Shown: positions 36,362 through 46,583, counted from the stretch's first letter. The stretch: DNA of 64,000 bases from Pseudomonas sp. SCA2728.1_7 (GCF_018138145.1 NZ_CP073104.1:3038001-3102000), one strand, 5' to 3'. The notes: generated from the letters alone by a model not told the origin. Numbers and translations are program-made.

Positions 36362-37924
36362 TTATCCTTGGATGGCTGGGTGACTGATAAGATTTTTGTC
36401 AATATCTGCAGTTTTTGAGGTCGTCCATCCGCCGCTATGATAGTCGAGACCTTGTATCTTATATCGACTAGTTGGAAGCCCAAAGCCGAACTCTTGGAAT
36501 ATCAAAGCAGCATTATTAACTGCATCATCTTCTAGCGGAAATGGCTTGTTATCCAGGCTCTCATTCATGGATTGAAGTACGTCAAATATGAGTCCGCCTA
36601 TACCTGACCCTTCGGACATCCTCATTTTTGGTCGCCGAGTGATATAATCTGGTAATTCGAGAGAGAAGGCGTCTCTAAGCAAAGCTTTCGTAAAATCATC
36701 TCTTACATGAAATTCCATTGGTAACGAGATTATAAAATCGAAAAGATCTTTATCAAGAAACGGCACACGGCATTCCACCGTATTGAACATGCTCATTCTA
36801 TCCACACGTTGTAGATCAGTTCGATACAAGTTCCTAACCTTATGTAATTGAAGTGCACGACGGTCAATGACCCCTTGAAAGAAGTCATAACCAGCAAATA
36901 GCTCGTCACTTCCATCTCCAGATAAAGCTATACGTATGCCGTCTTCTTTCATCCGGGAGAAAGCAGCATTTATAGTTAATGCGTCAGTTATATCCACAGG
37001 CTCAAACTGTTCAGACACGTATATGTGTGTTCTAATAGATTGCATGAGGTCTGCGCGATCAACATCACAAAAAACTATTTTTATACCGAGTTCATTGCAT
37101 AGTCTCTGAGCGAATACTACGTCAGATGAGCCAGGCACGCCTACCGTGTACGCGGTGACGTTATTATGATATAGGTTAGCAAGATAAAGAATAATTGCGC
37201 TGTCTAGCCCGCCAGAGAAAACTACTCCAACTGGAAGATCCGTATTAACTTGGCGTTTTACCGAAAGGTGCAGTAACTCGTTGCATTTAGCTACCGCGGA
37301 CTTGCAATCTAATTTCCGCTCTATGCTTTCGCTAATTAAATAATATGCTTTTTGTCGACCATCCTCCCAATAATATCCGGGGAGAATTTCTTGTGTCTTG
37401 TTGGTCAACCCAATCAGTGCTTTCAGTTCCGATGCGAAATAGAGGACGGATCCCACTTGAGCCCAGTATAGAGGCTTTACGCCCAACCGATCCCTCGCAG
37501 CAAAAACAGTGTTGTCTTCCGGTGAGTAGATAATAAAGGCGAATATTCCATTGAACCGGTTCAGACAAGACCTTCCCCAGTGAATATAGGCTCTAAGAAC
37601 TAGCTCAGTATCTGAGCAGCCTAAAAACTCCACTCCTTGCGATAATAAAATCAATCGCAACTCATCCAGATTATAAATCTCGCCATTAAATATAATTGCG
37701 TGGCCAGAAATTTTATCTATAAATGGTTGATTATTTTCTTCTCTCTCCACGATAGGCAAGCGATTGGTACCAATAGCAGCATTAGAAAATATAAAACGCT
37801 CTCCAAATCTTTCAGCCGCGCCTCTATGAGAGATTCTCCCCAACATTTCTAATAAAGTAGCCTCAATGTCGCGCTGTCCATCAGAACTAGTAGACGTTTC
37901 AAATACTGCAGCTATCCCACACAT
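36362..37924 (-). CDS. Glutamine-dependent asparagine-synthetase-like amidotransferase
   Basis: A 520-residue protein with both AsnB domains. The N-terminal glutaminase starts with Cys2 (MCGIAAVFE) and keeps RLPIVE, FNGEIYN and CSDTELVLRAY. The synthetase domain has the PP-loop VVFSGGLDSAI (residues 237-242) and ALSGDGSDELFAGYDFF. Because Cys2 is present it can use glutamine ammonia to form an amide, unlike beta-lactam synthetases (BLS, CarA, TblS), which have lost it. Its ATG abuts the stop of the ATP-grasp gene (TAGATG) with GGGGGAG upstream. It is shorter than most AsnB proteins (about 550-640). Amidation of a pathway intermediate is the likely role. Confidence 0.88.
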   Translation of the reverse strand: MCGIAAVFETSTSSDGQRDIEATLLEMLGRISHRGAAERFGERFIFSNAAIGTNRLPIVEREENNQPFIDKISGHAIIFNGEIYNLDELRLILLSQGVEFLGCSDTELVLRAYIHWGRSCLNRFNGIFAFIIYSPEDNTVFAARDRLGVKPLYWAQVGSVLYFASELKALIGLTNKTQEILPGYYWEDGRQKAYYLISESIERKLDCKSAVAKCNELLHLSVKRQVNTDLPVGVVFSGGLDSAIILYLANLYHNNVTAYTVGVPGSSDVVFAQRLCNELGIKIVFCDVDRADLMQSIRTHIYVSEQFEPVDITDALTINAAFSRMKEDGIRIALSGDGSDELFAGYDFFQGVIDRRALQLHKVRNLYRTDLQRVDRMSMFNTVECRVPFLDKDLFDFIISLPMEFHVRDDFTKALLRDAFSLELPDYITRRPKMRMSEGSGIGGLIFDVLQSMNESLDNKPFPLEDDAVNNAALIFQEFGFGLPTSRYKIQGLDYHSGGWTTSKTADIDKNLISHPAIQG

Positions 37925-39316
37925 CTAGCACTCCCCCATCAATTTGTCTTCGCTATATTCAGACACTTCGATTTCAATATTTCTCTCATACTCTTTATGG
38001 AAGTTAAGTATCTCGTCTATAGACGTTGCCCTCACCCACATCTTAGCGATATAAGCTTCTTCGTTCTCTACATCGAAGAATCCATCTTTGTGCCCGTTAG
38101 TTGCAGGCAGTACCTGCGATAAAATCTCACATGCAGAATCAATTTCTGGGAGTTTTATAGCTTTGATGTAGCCTGAGCGATTTGGATAGAATAGGAGCAT
38201 TGCGTATACGGCGTCCTCAGGCAAGATCGGAAGGTCATCCGCCAAATAATGCCCTATGGTCACTGGCTTATTTGTTAGGTAATTTACGTTTAAAGAATAC
38301 GCATCACATGAGCACAAATCCTTAAGGGCTTCGTCCACGAAGAACCCGCCCAGCCTAGGATTTACCTCAATTACCTGGGGGCCGTCTGGGGATAACTTGA
38401 ACTCAACGTGTAAAAATCCGTTCTTTATCTTCAGCGCTTTTATAGAATCGCTAATAGCTGATACTATTATCGAAATCTGGTCGTTGGAAAAGCTTTGAGG
38501 CGGTGTGACTATGACCTTTTCTAATACCGTATTAGAAGTATTGCTTGTTATCATCTTTTCGAAGATTAGCATCGGGTGAATGCTACCGTTGATAACTAAG
38601 CACTCTAAAGAACCTTCCGGCCCCTCGATAAATTCTTCAATTAAAACGGAAACACCCGGAGTATATAGAACTGGGCCTTCCTCTGAAGAGCTAAGCCATT
38701 TTTTAGTTCCTGAGAAAGAACACGCTCCAGGTACGTCAGGAAATCTTTGTATGAAGTGATTGTATGCCAGTTCAAGACCCTTCCGGTCATCACATATCGA
38801 GACAAACGCCGAGCCGCCTCCATATACTGGCTTCATCACTACGGGAAATATAAGATCATCAATAGTTTCGAAATCCCCGTTGAAGAGCCGGAATTTTACT
38901 GGCTTAACACCTTTTATATTGCTAAGTTGTGAACGCATCAGGTGCTTATTATTGCAGTTCTCTAGCGGCTCGGCGCTGTAATATTTGAGCCCGCATTGAA
39001 TAGCGACCTCTTCAACTACATGGTTGGCGTCCCCACGCGGGGTGACATGCGCTGGGTAACAAAACAGTCCCTTCACGTTGTATATGCGACTTAAACTTTC
39101 TATTGCGCAGAGTACTTCGCTAGTTTCAATACTATCAACCAAGAAAACTTCGTCACTTTCATCGCTGGACTCCCTGATATTTTTGCTATCTTTTGCGATG
39201 ATTGTTATGCATCTGACGCCCTCTTTTGCCGCGGCTTGAAAGTGAAGTTTTCTATATAAATATAATGAGGTTGATAGATAATCGTTGTCGATAAAAATTA
39301 GTATTTCGGGCTTCAT
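37925..39316 (-). CDS. ATP-grasp carboxylate-amine ligase
   Basis: A 463-residue ATP-grasp protein (from MKPEILIFIDNDYLSTSLY). Features: pre-ATP-grasp domain with LFCYPAHVTPRGDANHVVEE, the lid segment FPVVMKPVYGGGSAFVSI, VLIEEFIEGPEGSLECLVIN, and the metal-binding FLHVEFKLSPDGPQVIEVNP with RLGGFF. Such stand-alone ligases join amino acids to other amines (BacD/TabS type) or activate carboxylates. GGAA precedes the chosen start at 39316; earlier in-frame Met codons at 39328 and 39385 are less likely. It is the first gene of the cluster and may form the peptide bond. Confidence 0.85.
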   Translation of the reverse strand: MKPEILIFIDNDYLSTSLYLYRKLHFQAAAKEGVRCITIIAKDSKNIRESSDESDEVFLVDSIETSEVLCAIESLSRIYNVKGLFCYPAHVTPRGDANHVVEEVAIQCGLKYYSAEPLENCNNKHLMRSQLSNIKGVKPVKFRLFNGDFETIDDLIFPVVMKPVYGGGSAFVSICDDRKGLELAYNHFIQRFPDVPGACSFSGTKKWLSSSEEGPVLYTPGVSVLIEEFIEGPEGSLECLVINGSIHPMLIFEKMITSNTSNTVLEKVIVTPPQSFSNDQISIIVSAISDSIKALKIKNGFLHVEFKLSPDGPQVIEVNPRLGGFFVDEALKDLCSCDAYSLNVNYLTNKPVTIGHYLADDLPILPEDAVYAMLLFYPNRSGYIKAIKLPEIDSACEILSQVLPATNGHKDGFFDVENEEAYIAKMWVRATSIDEILNFHKEYERNIEIEVSEYSEDKLMGEC

Positions 39317-39418
39317 GTGTAGTTCCATGATAATTGGCGTCATTGTGTAATAAGATAGTGAGCTAACGTATGCACCGTATGTCACCCGGGTATCGGTATA
39401 GATCTTTTTGGAGTTGCA

Positions 39419-39562
39419 CTAGAAGGTTAATCTCAGCGAGATAAAAATATCTCTACTGGTCCGATCTACTGAAGTTAAATGAGCGTCTATGGGCCGCTGA
39501 TCTCGCTCAGAAAAAGCATGACCCAGGACGTTCAGCTTGCGCTCACTCGGGTAGTTCAGCAT
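39419..39562 (-). CDS. Possible 47-residue peptide upstream of the cluster
   Basis: A short frame (MLNYPSERKLNVLG...FISLRLTF) with GGAA upstream of its ATG lies in the 356-bp gap before the ATP-grasp gene. I do not recognise it. It could be a leader peptide, the remnant of an older gene, or chance. The rest of the gap holds an inverted repeat at 39600-39625 and presumably the cluster promoter. Confidence 0.2.
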   Translation of the reverse strand: MLNYPSERKLNVLGHAFSERDQRPIDAHLTSVDRTSRDIFISLRLTF

Positions 39563-39599
39563 GACAATCTATTCCCTTAGATTCTTCGCTATGCGCGTT

Positions 39600-39625
39600 G
39601 ATTCAACTATTGTGTGAGTTGAATC
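39600..39625. promoter_or_regulatory. Perfect 9-bp inverted repeat upstream of the biosynthetic cluster
   Basis: GATTCAACT (39600-39608) and AGTTGAATC (39617-39625) are perfect inverted copies separated by 8 bp. They lie between the PRTase-like gene and the ATP-grasp gene, and could be an operator for the cluster or a terminator for the gene upstream. Confidence 0.4.
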
Positions 39626-39672
39626 TCTAGCCCTTCTTGGCCATGGTAGTCATGAAACATTTGCATAATTAT

Positions 39673-40431
39673 TTAGTGCATTAGCTGCGGCTTTATTTTC
39701 GGCTCGCATATTTCCCAGATACCGGGGTGGTCTTTTAGCTCGCTGAAGAAGTTATGTCGGTGATCGAAGACTTCCACCGGAAGGACGATCAGCCAAGGAC
39801 ACGCGTCTTTGGGTGCTTTCAGACCCCCGGCGTGAGCGATCAGAGGACAGTAAACGATGTGGACGCGCTCTTTTTCAGGCAGGGCATGTTCCTTTGCGAG
39901 TTTGTCGAACTGAGTAACCGTCCCCAGCATGTCATCGACAGAAACGAGGCGCCGGACAACTCTTGAAAGTTCACTAAGCGCATCGGACCGACAGGTCAAG
40001 AATCTGGGTATTGCGGCGTACCGTTTATACTGGCGAATGATTACACCGCCGCTTTTGCCCGCGTCGAACGCGCGACTGCCGTCCACACCAACAATCCGAA
40101 TCGGAAAGTCGGTGTCGTCGAGTTGCAGCACTTCGAGGAAGTTCTCAATGTCGAGCTGAGGAAAATGGTCAATTTTCCGCAGGTACGTCGGCAATAGGCA
40201 GTTGAGCAGATGGTCGATAGAGCTGTCGATTATCGCCTGCGAGCGATAGATCAGGCGGTTCAGCATGCATGCCGCCAAGTAGTGCTCTTCATAAGTACGA
40301 AAACTTGCGATCCAGCGGTCGAGTCTAGTTTTGTCGATGCCGGTGATGGCTCTTTTCTCGAGAAGGACGCAAAAACGGTCCAGGACATCCTCAAGCAGGC
40401 CATGGTTTACTTCTGGGACATGAAAATCCAT
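39673..40431 (-). CDS. Phosphoribosyltransferase-like (PRTase-CE type) protein
   Basis: A 252-residue protein. An N-terminal helical part (RLDRWIASFRTYEEHYLAAC) precedes a phosphoribosyltransferase-like core with GKSGGVIIRQYKRYAAIP and the degenerate PRPP loop LVSVDDMLGTVTQF, then VHIVYCPLIAHAGGLKAP. This order resembles PRTase-CE proteins, which have been predicted to act in bacterial conflict systems. The start at 40431 has AGGA upstream. No partner gene is intact. It may belong to defence cargo of the island rather than to the biosynthetic cluster. Confidence 0.45.
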   Translation of the reverse strand: MDFHVPEVNHGLLEDVLDRFCVLLEKRAITGIDKTRLDRWIASFRTYEEHYLAACMLNRLIYRSQAIIDSSIDHLLNCLLPTYLRKIDHFPQLDIENFLEVLQLDDTDFPIRIVGVDGSRAFDAGKSGGVIIRQYKRYAAIPRFLTCRSDALSELSRVVRRLVSVDDMLGTVTQFDKLAKEHALPEKERVHIVYCPLIAHAGGLKAPKDACPWLIVLPVEVFDHRHNFFSELKDHPGIWEICEPKIKPQLMH

Positions 40432-40716
40432 AGACAATCCTGTGCTATGTAATCATTGTTTTTTCGCGGCCTTTTCCCTGGCCGGTGCACTCAGACTGTG
40501 CAATAGAATCAGACTACATGCGAAACACAAAGACACGCAATACCCCATTTACATTTTGAAACAAGGCTCCACCGTGCTAGTGGTACGGTGTATCTCTGGC
40601 CTCCCTGACCGTTCCAGCTTTATGAGATTGAGCATGAAAGGCAAGCGTAAGTCCAAATGTAGGAACTGAAAATAACTGCCACATTTCGGTAATAACCACC
40701 CACCTCTCTAATGATT

Positions 40717-41904
<1,188 letters not shown>

Positions 41905-41915
41905 AGTACGCAAAT

Positions 41916-42936
41916 TTATTCAGCGAGAAACATCATGTCTATTTCGTCTTCATGAGCAAGAACTGACTGAGCCTCAAGCTGATTCATTACATGTAGATAA
42001 ATCATTATTGTTTGTACATCCGAATGCCCAATTCTATCTCGGACATACAACAACGGATCTCCCCCAAAGCTCTTACTTTTCCGCAAAGCACATAGAGTGT
42101 AAGTCCCATAGGGGTGACGAAGCATGTGAGCACGAACGTAAAATCCACATCTTTTTCATATGCTTTCATAACATCGACAACGGAGTCTTTTGAATATTTC
42201 CGCCCCTCCTTGGTAAGCAGCAGCGCACTTACATTTCCATCACCGTGCGATTTTCGTATCTCACGCTGATGGAGCGAATAAGACCACATCGCCTCCATAA
42301 GCGACCACGGGACATCTATAGTTCCAGGGCGGCCAAACTTTATGTACATATCATTGGGCTCAAGAGCCACGCTAATCATCTGCCCTTGGCGAAGACCTTT
42401 TTTCAACCGAGGATTGAACACATACTTCACTGGAAAGCTCCGCGCCTCGCAAGAGCGAAGCCCTGTGCGCAGCATGAGATGAAACAAAATTTTATGGCTC
42501 GGATCAGTGTTTAAAGCGAGGCAAACCTTTGCCTGACTCTTAGTTAGGGATTTTGTTAAACGCGTACGCTCCCGGACCATCACTGAAGGCTTCGTGCTCT
42601 CCGGCGCTGAACAAGTGGTGTGACTTAGCAAACCCAAATTTTTTGCAACTCTCACCCTTTTCTCACTAAAGGGCAGTAGCGATACAAGACCACGTAATTT
42701 GGCCCAGCGATAAAAGCGAACGATCAGTGCTAGCCGTTTATTGACCGTACTGGAGTCGAGTCCCAATTCCCCACTCGACCAGTCTCTATACCTCGCCAAC
42801 ACACTTAATCCGGGGGCGACACTCTGTTCATCCCAAGCCAAATCGTTGGCCTCTAGAAATGCAAAGTAGTCAAACAACCGGCGCCCATAGGCCTCCCAGG
42901 TTAAGGGACTCAGCGCTTCACCTGATTCGCCAAGTA
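41916..42936 (-). pseudogene. Tyrosine recombinase (integrase), frameshifted
   Basis: A phage-type integrase broken in at least two places. The main frame (42877-42005) has the core-binding region (VNKRLALIVRFYRWAKLRGL) and box I Arg (LMLRTGLRSCEARSF). Homology extends upstream to about 42936 without a start (GESGEALSPLTWEAYGRRLF). Near 42130 the frame shifts, and box II continues in another frame: RAHMLRHPYGTYTL, then RIGHSDVQTIMIYLH with the His and nucleophilic Tyr. It probably mobilised the island and is now dead. The first 20-30 N-terminal residues are not readable. Confidence 0.75.
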
Positions 42937-43006
42937 CTTACCACAAAAAAGTTTGAACTGGCTCAACTGGCCAACCATCTAACCCAATCAACAACGGGAA
43001 CCCCTC

Positions 43007-43185
43007 AAAGGATCGACCCGCTAACGAAAGATCCTTTGTTGCGAACACCAGCCTCATAGAGCAGACCTACATACCAACTCAGAATTTATCTCGGGACCTA
43101 ACCATGACCATTTATGATCCCCCCACAAAGAGCCCTGCCGACTGTAAACGATCCGCTAACGAATGCCCCCCTCGGATCTTTGTTA
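43007..43185. repeat. Imperfect direct repeats and hairpin next to the recombinase gene
   Basis: CCGCTAACGAA occurs at 43018-43028 and 43153-43163, each followed by GATC(C)TTTGTT (43030 and 43175). The first copy also sits inside an inverted repeat, AAAGGATC...GATCCTTT (43007-43037). Their position between integrase and cysZ suggests remnants of an attachment region. The stretch 42937-43271 otherwise holds no gene. Confidence 0.35.
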
Positions 43186-43271
43186 CGGTGAATGTCGATC
43201 GCTCTACCGCGCTTTCGCCGCCGTTGCAAAGTCGGTAAGGTCGGCGCGTTTTCCCTTGCTCGGAGCACCTT

Positions 43272-44024
43272 ATGCCCGCCCCCGTTCTGTCCGGCCCGCA
43301 ATACCTGCGCGAAGGCCTGAAACTGGTTCTCAGCCCTGGCTTGCGCCTGTTCGTGTTGTTGCCGCTGGCGATCAACCTGGTGCTGTTCGTCGGATTGATC
43401 TATCTGGCCGGCCACCAGTTCAGCCTGTGGGTCGATACGCTGATGCCGTCGCTTCCGGAATGGCTGAGCTTTCTCAGCTACATCCTCTGGCCCTTGTTCG
43501 TGGTGCTGGTGGCATTGATGGTGTTTTTCACCTTCACCATGCTCGCTAACGTGATCGCCGCACCGTTCAACGGTTTCCTTGCGGAAAAAGTCGAAGTGGT
43601 GGTGCGCGGCACTGATGACTTCCCGGCGTTCAGTTGGGGAGAATTGATCGCGATGGTCCCGCGCACCCTCGCCCGGGAAATGCGCAAACTCGGTTACTTC
43701 CTGCCCCGCGCCATCGGCCTGTTCATCCTCTCGTTCATCCCCGTGGTGAACATCATCGCCGCGCCGCTGTGGCTGCTGTTCGGTGTGTGGATGATGGCGA
43801 TCCAGTACATCGACTACCCGGCGGACAACCACAAACTGGGCTGGAACGAAATGCTCGCCTGGCTGCGCCAGAAGCGCTGGCAGAGCATGAGCTTTGGCGG
43901 AATCGTCTATTTGGTGTTGCTGATACCGGTGGTCAACATCCTGATGATGCCGGCGGCTGTGGCCGGGGCGACGTTGTTCTGGGTGCGTGAACGTGGCGCA
44001 GAGAATCTGGTGACTCAGCGCTAA
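43272..44024 (+). CDS. cysZ: Sulfate transporter CysZ
   Basis: A 250-residue inner-membrane protein that brings in sulfate for cysteine synthesis. Hydrophobic segments include [20 protein letters not shown] and [20 protein letters not shown]; the family stretches [32 protein letters not shown] and [14 protein letters not shown] are intact. It is divergent from trxB across the island, an arrangement I recall as adjacent in related Pseudomonas genomes. Confidence 0.93.
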   Translation: MPAPVLSGPQYLREGLKLVLSPGLRLFVLLPLAINLVLFVGLIYLAGHQFSLWVDTLMPSLPEWLSFLSYILWPLFVVLVALMVFFTFTMLANVIAAPFNGFLAEKVEVVVRGTDDFPAFSWGELIAMVPRTLAREMRKLGYFLPRAIGLFILSFIPVVNIIAAPLWLLFGVWMMAIQYIDYPADNHKLGWNEMLAWLRQKRWQSMSFGGIVYLVLLIPVVNILMMPAAVAGATLFWVRERGAENLVTQR

Positions 44025-44066
44025 CGCGACGTCACAAATCCATCATCCGAACGTCACAAGCACGAC

Positions 44067-45266
44067 ATGGCCTCAGCCGATACTGAGGCCATGACGAGAG
44101 CTCTACACATCACCCTGATCAGCGAAACCTTCCCACCGGAAATCAACGGCGTGGCCAATACCCTTGGCCGCTTGTGCGATGGGTTGCGCGCGCGTGGGCA
44201 TCAGGTTGAACTGGTGCGACCGCGTCAGGCCGGTGATCCGCAGCGCAGTGAGGATGACTCGCTGTTGCTGTGTCGGGGCTGGCCATTGCCGGGGTATCCG
44301 GGGCTGCAATGGGGCCAGTCGTCGATGCACAAACTGCTGCGACGCTGGAAACGTCAGCGTCCCGATGTGCTGTATATCGCCACGGAAGGACCGCTCGGGT
44401 TATCGGCCCTGCGTGCGGCGCGGCGTTTGGGCATTTCGGTGGTCAGCGGGTTTCACACCAACTTTCAGCAATACACCAGTCAGTACGGACTCGGACTGCT
44501 GACGCGAATGCTGACGCATTATCTGCGCTGGTTTCACAATCGCTCGGCGCTGACGTTAGTGCCGAGCGTCAGCCAGCGCCTGGAACTGGAGCGGCGCCAT
44601 TTCGAGCGGTTGGCGCTGTTGTCGCGCGGTGTCGACAGCCAGTTGTTTCATCCGAGCAAACGGCTGAATGCCTTGCGTGAGCAATGGGGCCTGTCCGAGC
44701 AGGACATTGCGGTGATTCACGTAGGACGGCTCGCGCCGGAGAAAAATCTCGGCCTGCTCAAGCGCAGTGTCGAAACACTGCGTAGCACTTATCCACAGCG
44801 CAATTTGAAACTGGTCGTCGTCGGCGACGGGCCGCAACGGCTGGCGCTGGAAAAGGATTTGCCCGAAGCGATCTTCTGCGGTGCGCAGCGCGGTGAAGCG
44901 TTGGCGGCGCACTATGCGTCCGGGGATCTGTTTCTGTTTCCGAGCCTGACGGAAACCTTCGGCAACGTGGTGCTGGAGGCGTTGGCTTCAGGGTTGGGCG
45001 TGGTGGCTTACGATCAGGCTGCGGCGGCGCAGCACATTCGCCATGGCTACAACGGCGTGCTGGCGATGCCTGGTGATGAGCAGGCCTTTTGCGAGGCGGC
45101 GGCGTGGTTGCTGGAAGAGGACGAGACGTTCCGTTGCGTGCGTTTGAATGCGCGGCAACATGCGAGTCGCCAGGGTTGGCCGGCGGTTATCGAGCAGTTT
45201 GAAAAGCATTTGCGCGGGGCTTGTTTGGGGGAGCAGGTTGTCCCGAATGCGCAGACATTGCCTTGA
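44067..45266 (+). CDS. GT4-family glycosyltransferase (MgtA-like mannosyltransferase)
   Basis: A GT-B enzyme of about 399 residues. The N-terminal motif ISETFPPEINGVANTLGRLC and VVSGFHTNFQQYTSQYGLGL are typical of GDP-mannose-dependent alpha-mannosyltransferases and SqdX-like proteins. The donor domain has VIHVGRLAPEKNLGLL and the E-x7-E motif in PSLTETFGNVVLEALASGLG. An alternative start is 44091. It probably glycosylates a lipid at the membrane; the acceptor is unknown. Confidence 0.8.
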   Translation: MASADTEAMTRALHITLISETFPPEINGVANTLGRLCDGLRARGHQVELVRPRQAGDPQRSEDDSLLLCRGWPLPGYPGLQWGQSSMHKLLRRWKRQRPDVLYIATEGPLGLSALRAARRLGISVVSGFHTNFQQYTSQYGLGLLTRMLTHYLRWFHNRSALTLVPSVSQRLELERRHFERLALLSRGVDSQLFHPSKRLNALREQWGLSEQDIAVIHVGRLAPEKNLGLLKRSVETLRSTYPQRNLKLVVVGDGPQRLALEKDLPEAIFCGAQRGEALAAHYASGDLFLFPSLTETFGNVVLEALASGLGVVAYDQAAAAQHIRHGYNGVLAMPGDEQAFCEAAAWLLEEDETFRCVRLNARQHASRQGWPAVIEQFEKHLRGACLGEQVVPNAQTLP

Positions 45267-45284
45267 ATCCAGGTGACTTGGAGA

Positions 45285-45359
45285 CCGCCATCGCGAGCAG
45301 GCTCACTCCTACAGGTGGAATGCATTCCAATTGTAGGAGTGAGCCTGCTCGCGATGGCG
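45285..45359. repeat. REP pair around a palindromic centre
   Basis: CATCGCGAGCAGGCTCACTC and its inverse GAGTGAGCCTGCTCGCGATG flank GTGGAATGCATTCCAATTG. It lies between two convergent genes and probably ends both transcripts. Confidence 0.85.
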
Positions 45360-45375
45360 TCAGTACAGCCGCTGA

Positions 45376-46479
45376 TTAAACCAGCGTCATCAACGCCTCA
45401 CGGCTGAACGGCAAGATATCCTGCTCGCGCCCTTCACGAACCTTCAGCGCCCAATCCGGATCAACCAGCAGCGCACGCCCTACCGCCACCAGATCGAATT
45501 CCTCCTTGTTCAAGCGCTCCAGCAGGTTTTCCAGACTGGCCGGTTGCGCGACCTTGTCGGTGTTGACCATGAACTGCAGGAACTCGCCATCAAGGCCAAC
45601 GCTGCCGACGGTGATGGTCGGCTTGCCGGTGAGCTTGCGCGTCCAGCCTGCCAGGTTCAGATCGGAACCGTCGAACTCCGGCTCCCAGAAGCGCCGCGTC
45701 GAGCAATGGAAAATATCCACGCCAGCGTCGGACAATGGCTTGAGGAGTTCGCCCAGCGCTTCCGGGGTTTGCACCAGACGCGCGGTGTAATCCTGCTGTT
45801 TCCACTGCGAGAAACGGAAGATGATCGGGAAGCCTTCGCCTACGGCCGCACGTACGGCTTGAATCAGTTCGATGGCGAAACGCGAACGGTTGGCCAGGCT
45901 GCCACCGTATTCGTCGCTGCGCTGGTTGCTGCCTTCCCAGAAGAACTGGTCGACCAGGTAACCGTGCGCGCCGTGGATTTCCACGCCGTCCATGCCGATG
46001 CTTTGTGCATCCTTGGCGGCTTGGGCGAACGCGGCGATCACGTCCTTGATGTCCTGTTGGGTCATGCCGTGCACCACGACCTGACCGTCCTTGAGTTTTT
46101 CCGACGGGCCGTAAGCCGGCACGCTGGCGTCCGGCTCGGTGCCGATGCGGCGCACGCTGCCGACATGCCACAGCTGCGGAACAATTTTGCCGCCTTCAGC
46201 GTGAACAGCGTCGACAACTTTTTTCCAACCGGCCAATGGCGCGTCACCAAAGAACTGCGGCACGTTGGGGTAACCGTTGGAGGCGATGTGGCCGACGGTG
46301 GTGCCTTCGGTGATGATCAGGCCGACACCGGCCGCTGCGCGACGACGGTAGTACTCGATGACTTTCGAATTAGGCACGCCACCCGGAGAGAAGGAGCGAG
46401 TCATCGGCGCCATGACCACACGGGTCGGCAGTTCGAGGGCACCGAGATGGAACGGTTTGAACAAGGCTTGAACCGGCAT
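45376..46479 (-). CDS. Old Yellow Enzyme-family alkene reductase
   Basis: A 367-residue FMN-dependent oxidoreductase that reduces activated double bonds or nitro groups (NemA/XenB group). It starts LFKPFHLGALELPTRVVMAP, with GLIITEGTTVG, PQLWHVGSV, the substrate-binding GVEIHGAHGYLVDQFFWEGS, NQRSDEYGGSLANRSRF, and the C-terminal FMN site VAVGRALLVDPDW. Full length. Confidence 0.92.
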   Translation of the reverse strand: MPVQALFKPFHLGALELPTRVVMAPMTRSFSPGGVPNSKVIEYYRRRAAAGVGLIITEGTTVGHIASNGYPNVPQFFGDAPLAGWKKVVDAVHAEGGKIVPQLWHVGSVRRIGTEPDASVPAYGPSEKLKDGQVVVHGMTQQDIKDVIAAFAQAAKDAQSIGMDGVEIHGAHGYLVDQFFWEGSNQRSDEYGGSLANRSRFAIELIQAVRAAVGEGFPIIFRFSQWKQQDYTARLVQTPEALGELLKPLSDAGVDIFHCSTRRFWEPEFDGSDLNLAGWTRKLTGKPTITVGSVGLDGEFLQFMVNTDKVAQPASLENLLERLNKEEFDLVAVGRALLVDPDWALKVREGREQDILPFSREALMTLV

Positions 46480-46583
46480 TGGAAGGCTCCACAGGGAATG
46501 ACTTTATGACGGCGATAATATGGAGAGCCCAAGCCGTTGAACAGCATTATTGATTTCGGTGATTAAGGATTAAAAGACGCAAA

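Noticed and set aside
29015..39316. Beta-lactam (clavam/carbapenem/tabtoxin) biosynthesis as the cluster's product
   Set aside because: The AsnB-like enzyme keeps its glutaminase Cys, and there is no carboxyethylarginine synthase, CarB or TabB homologue.
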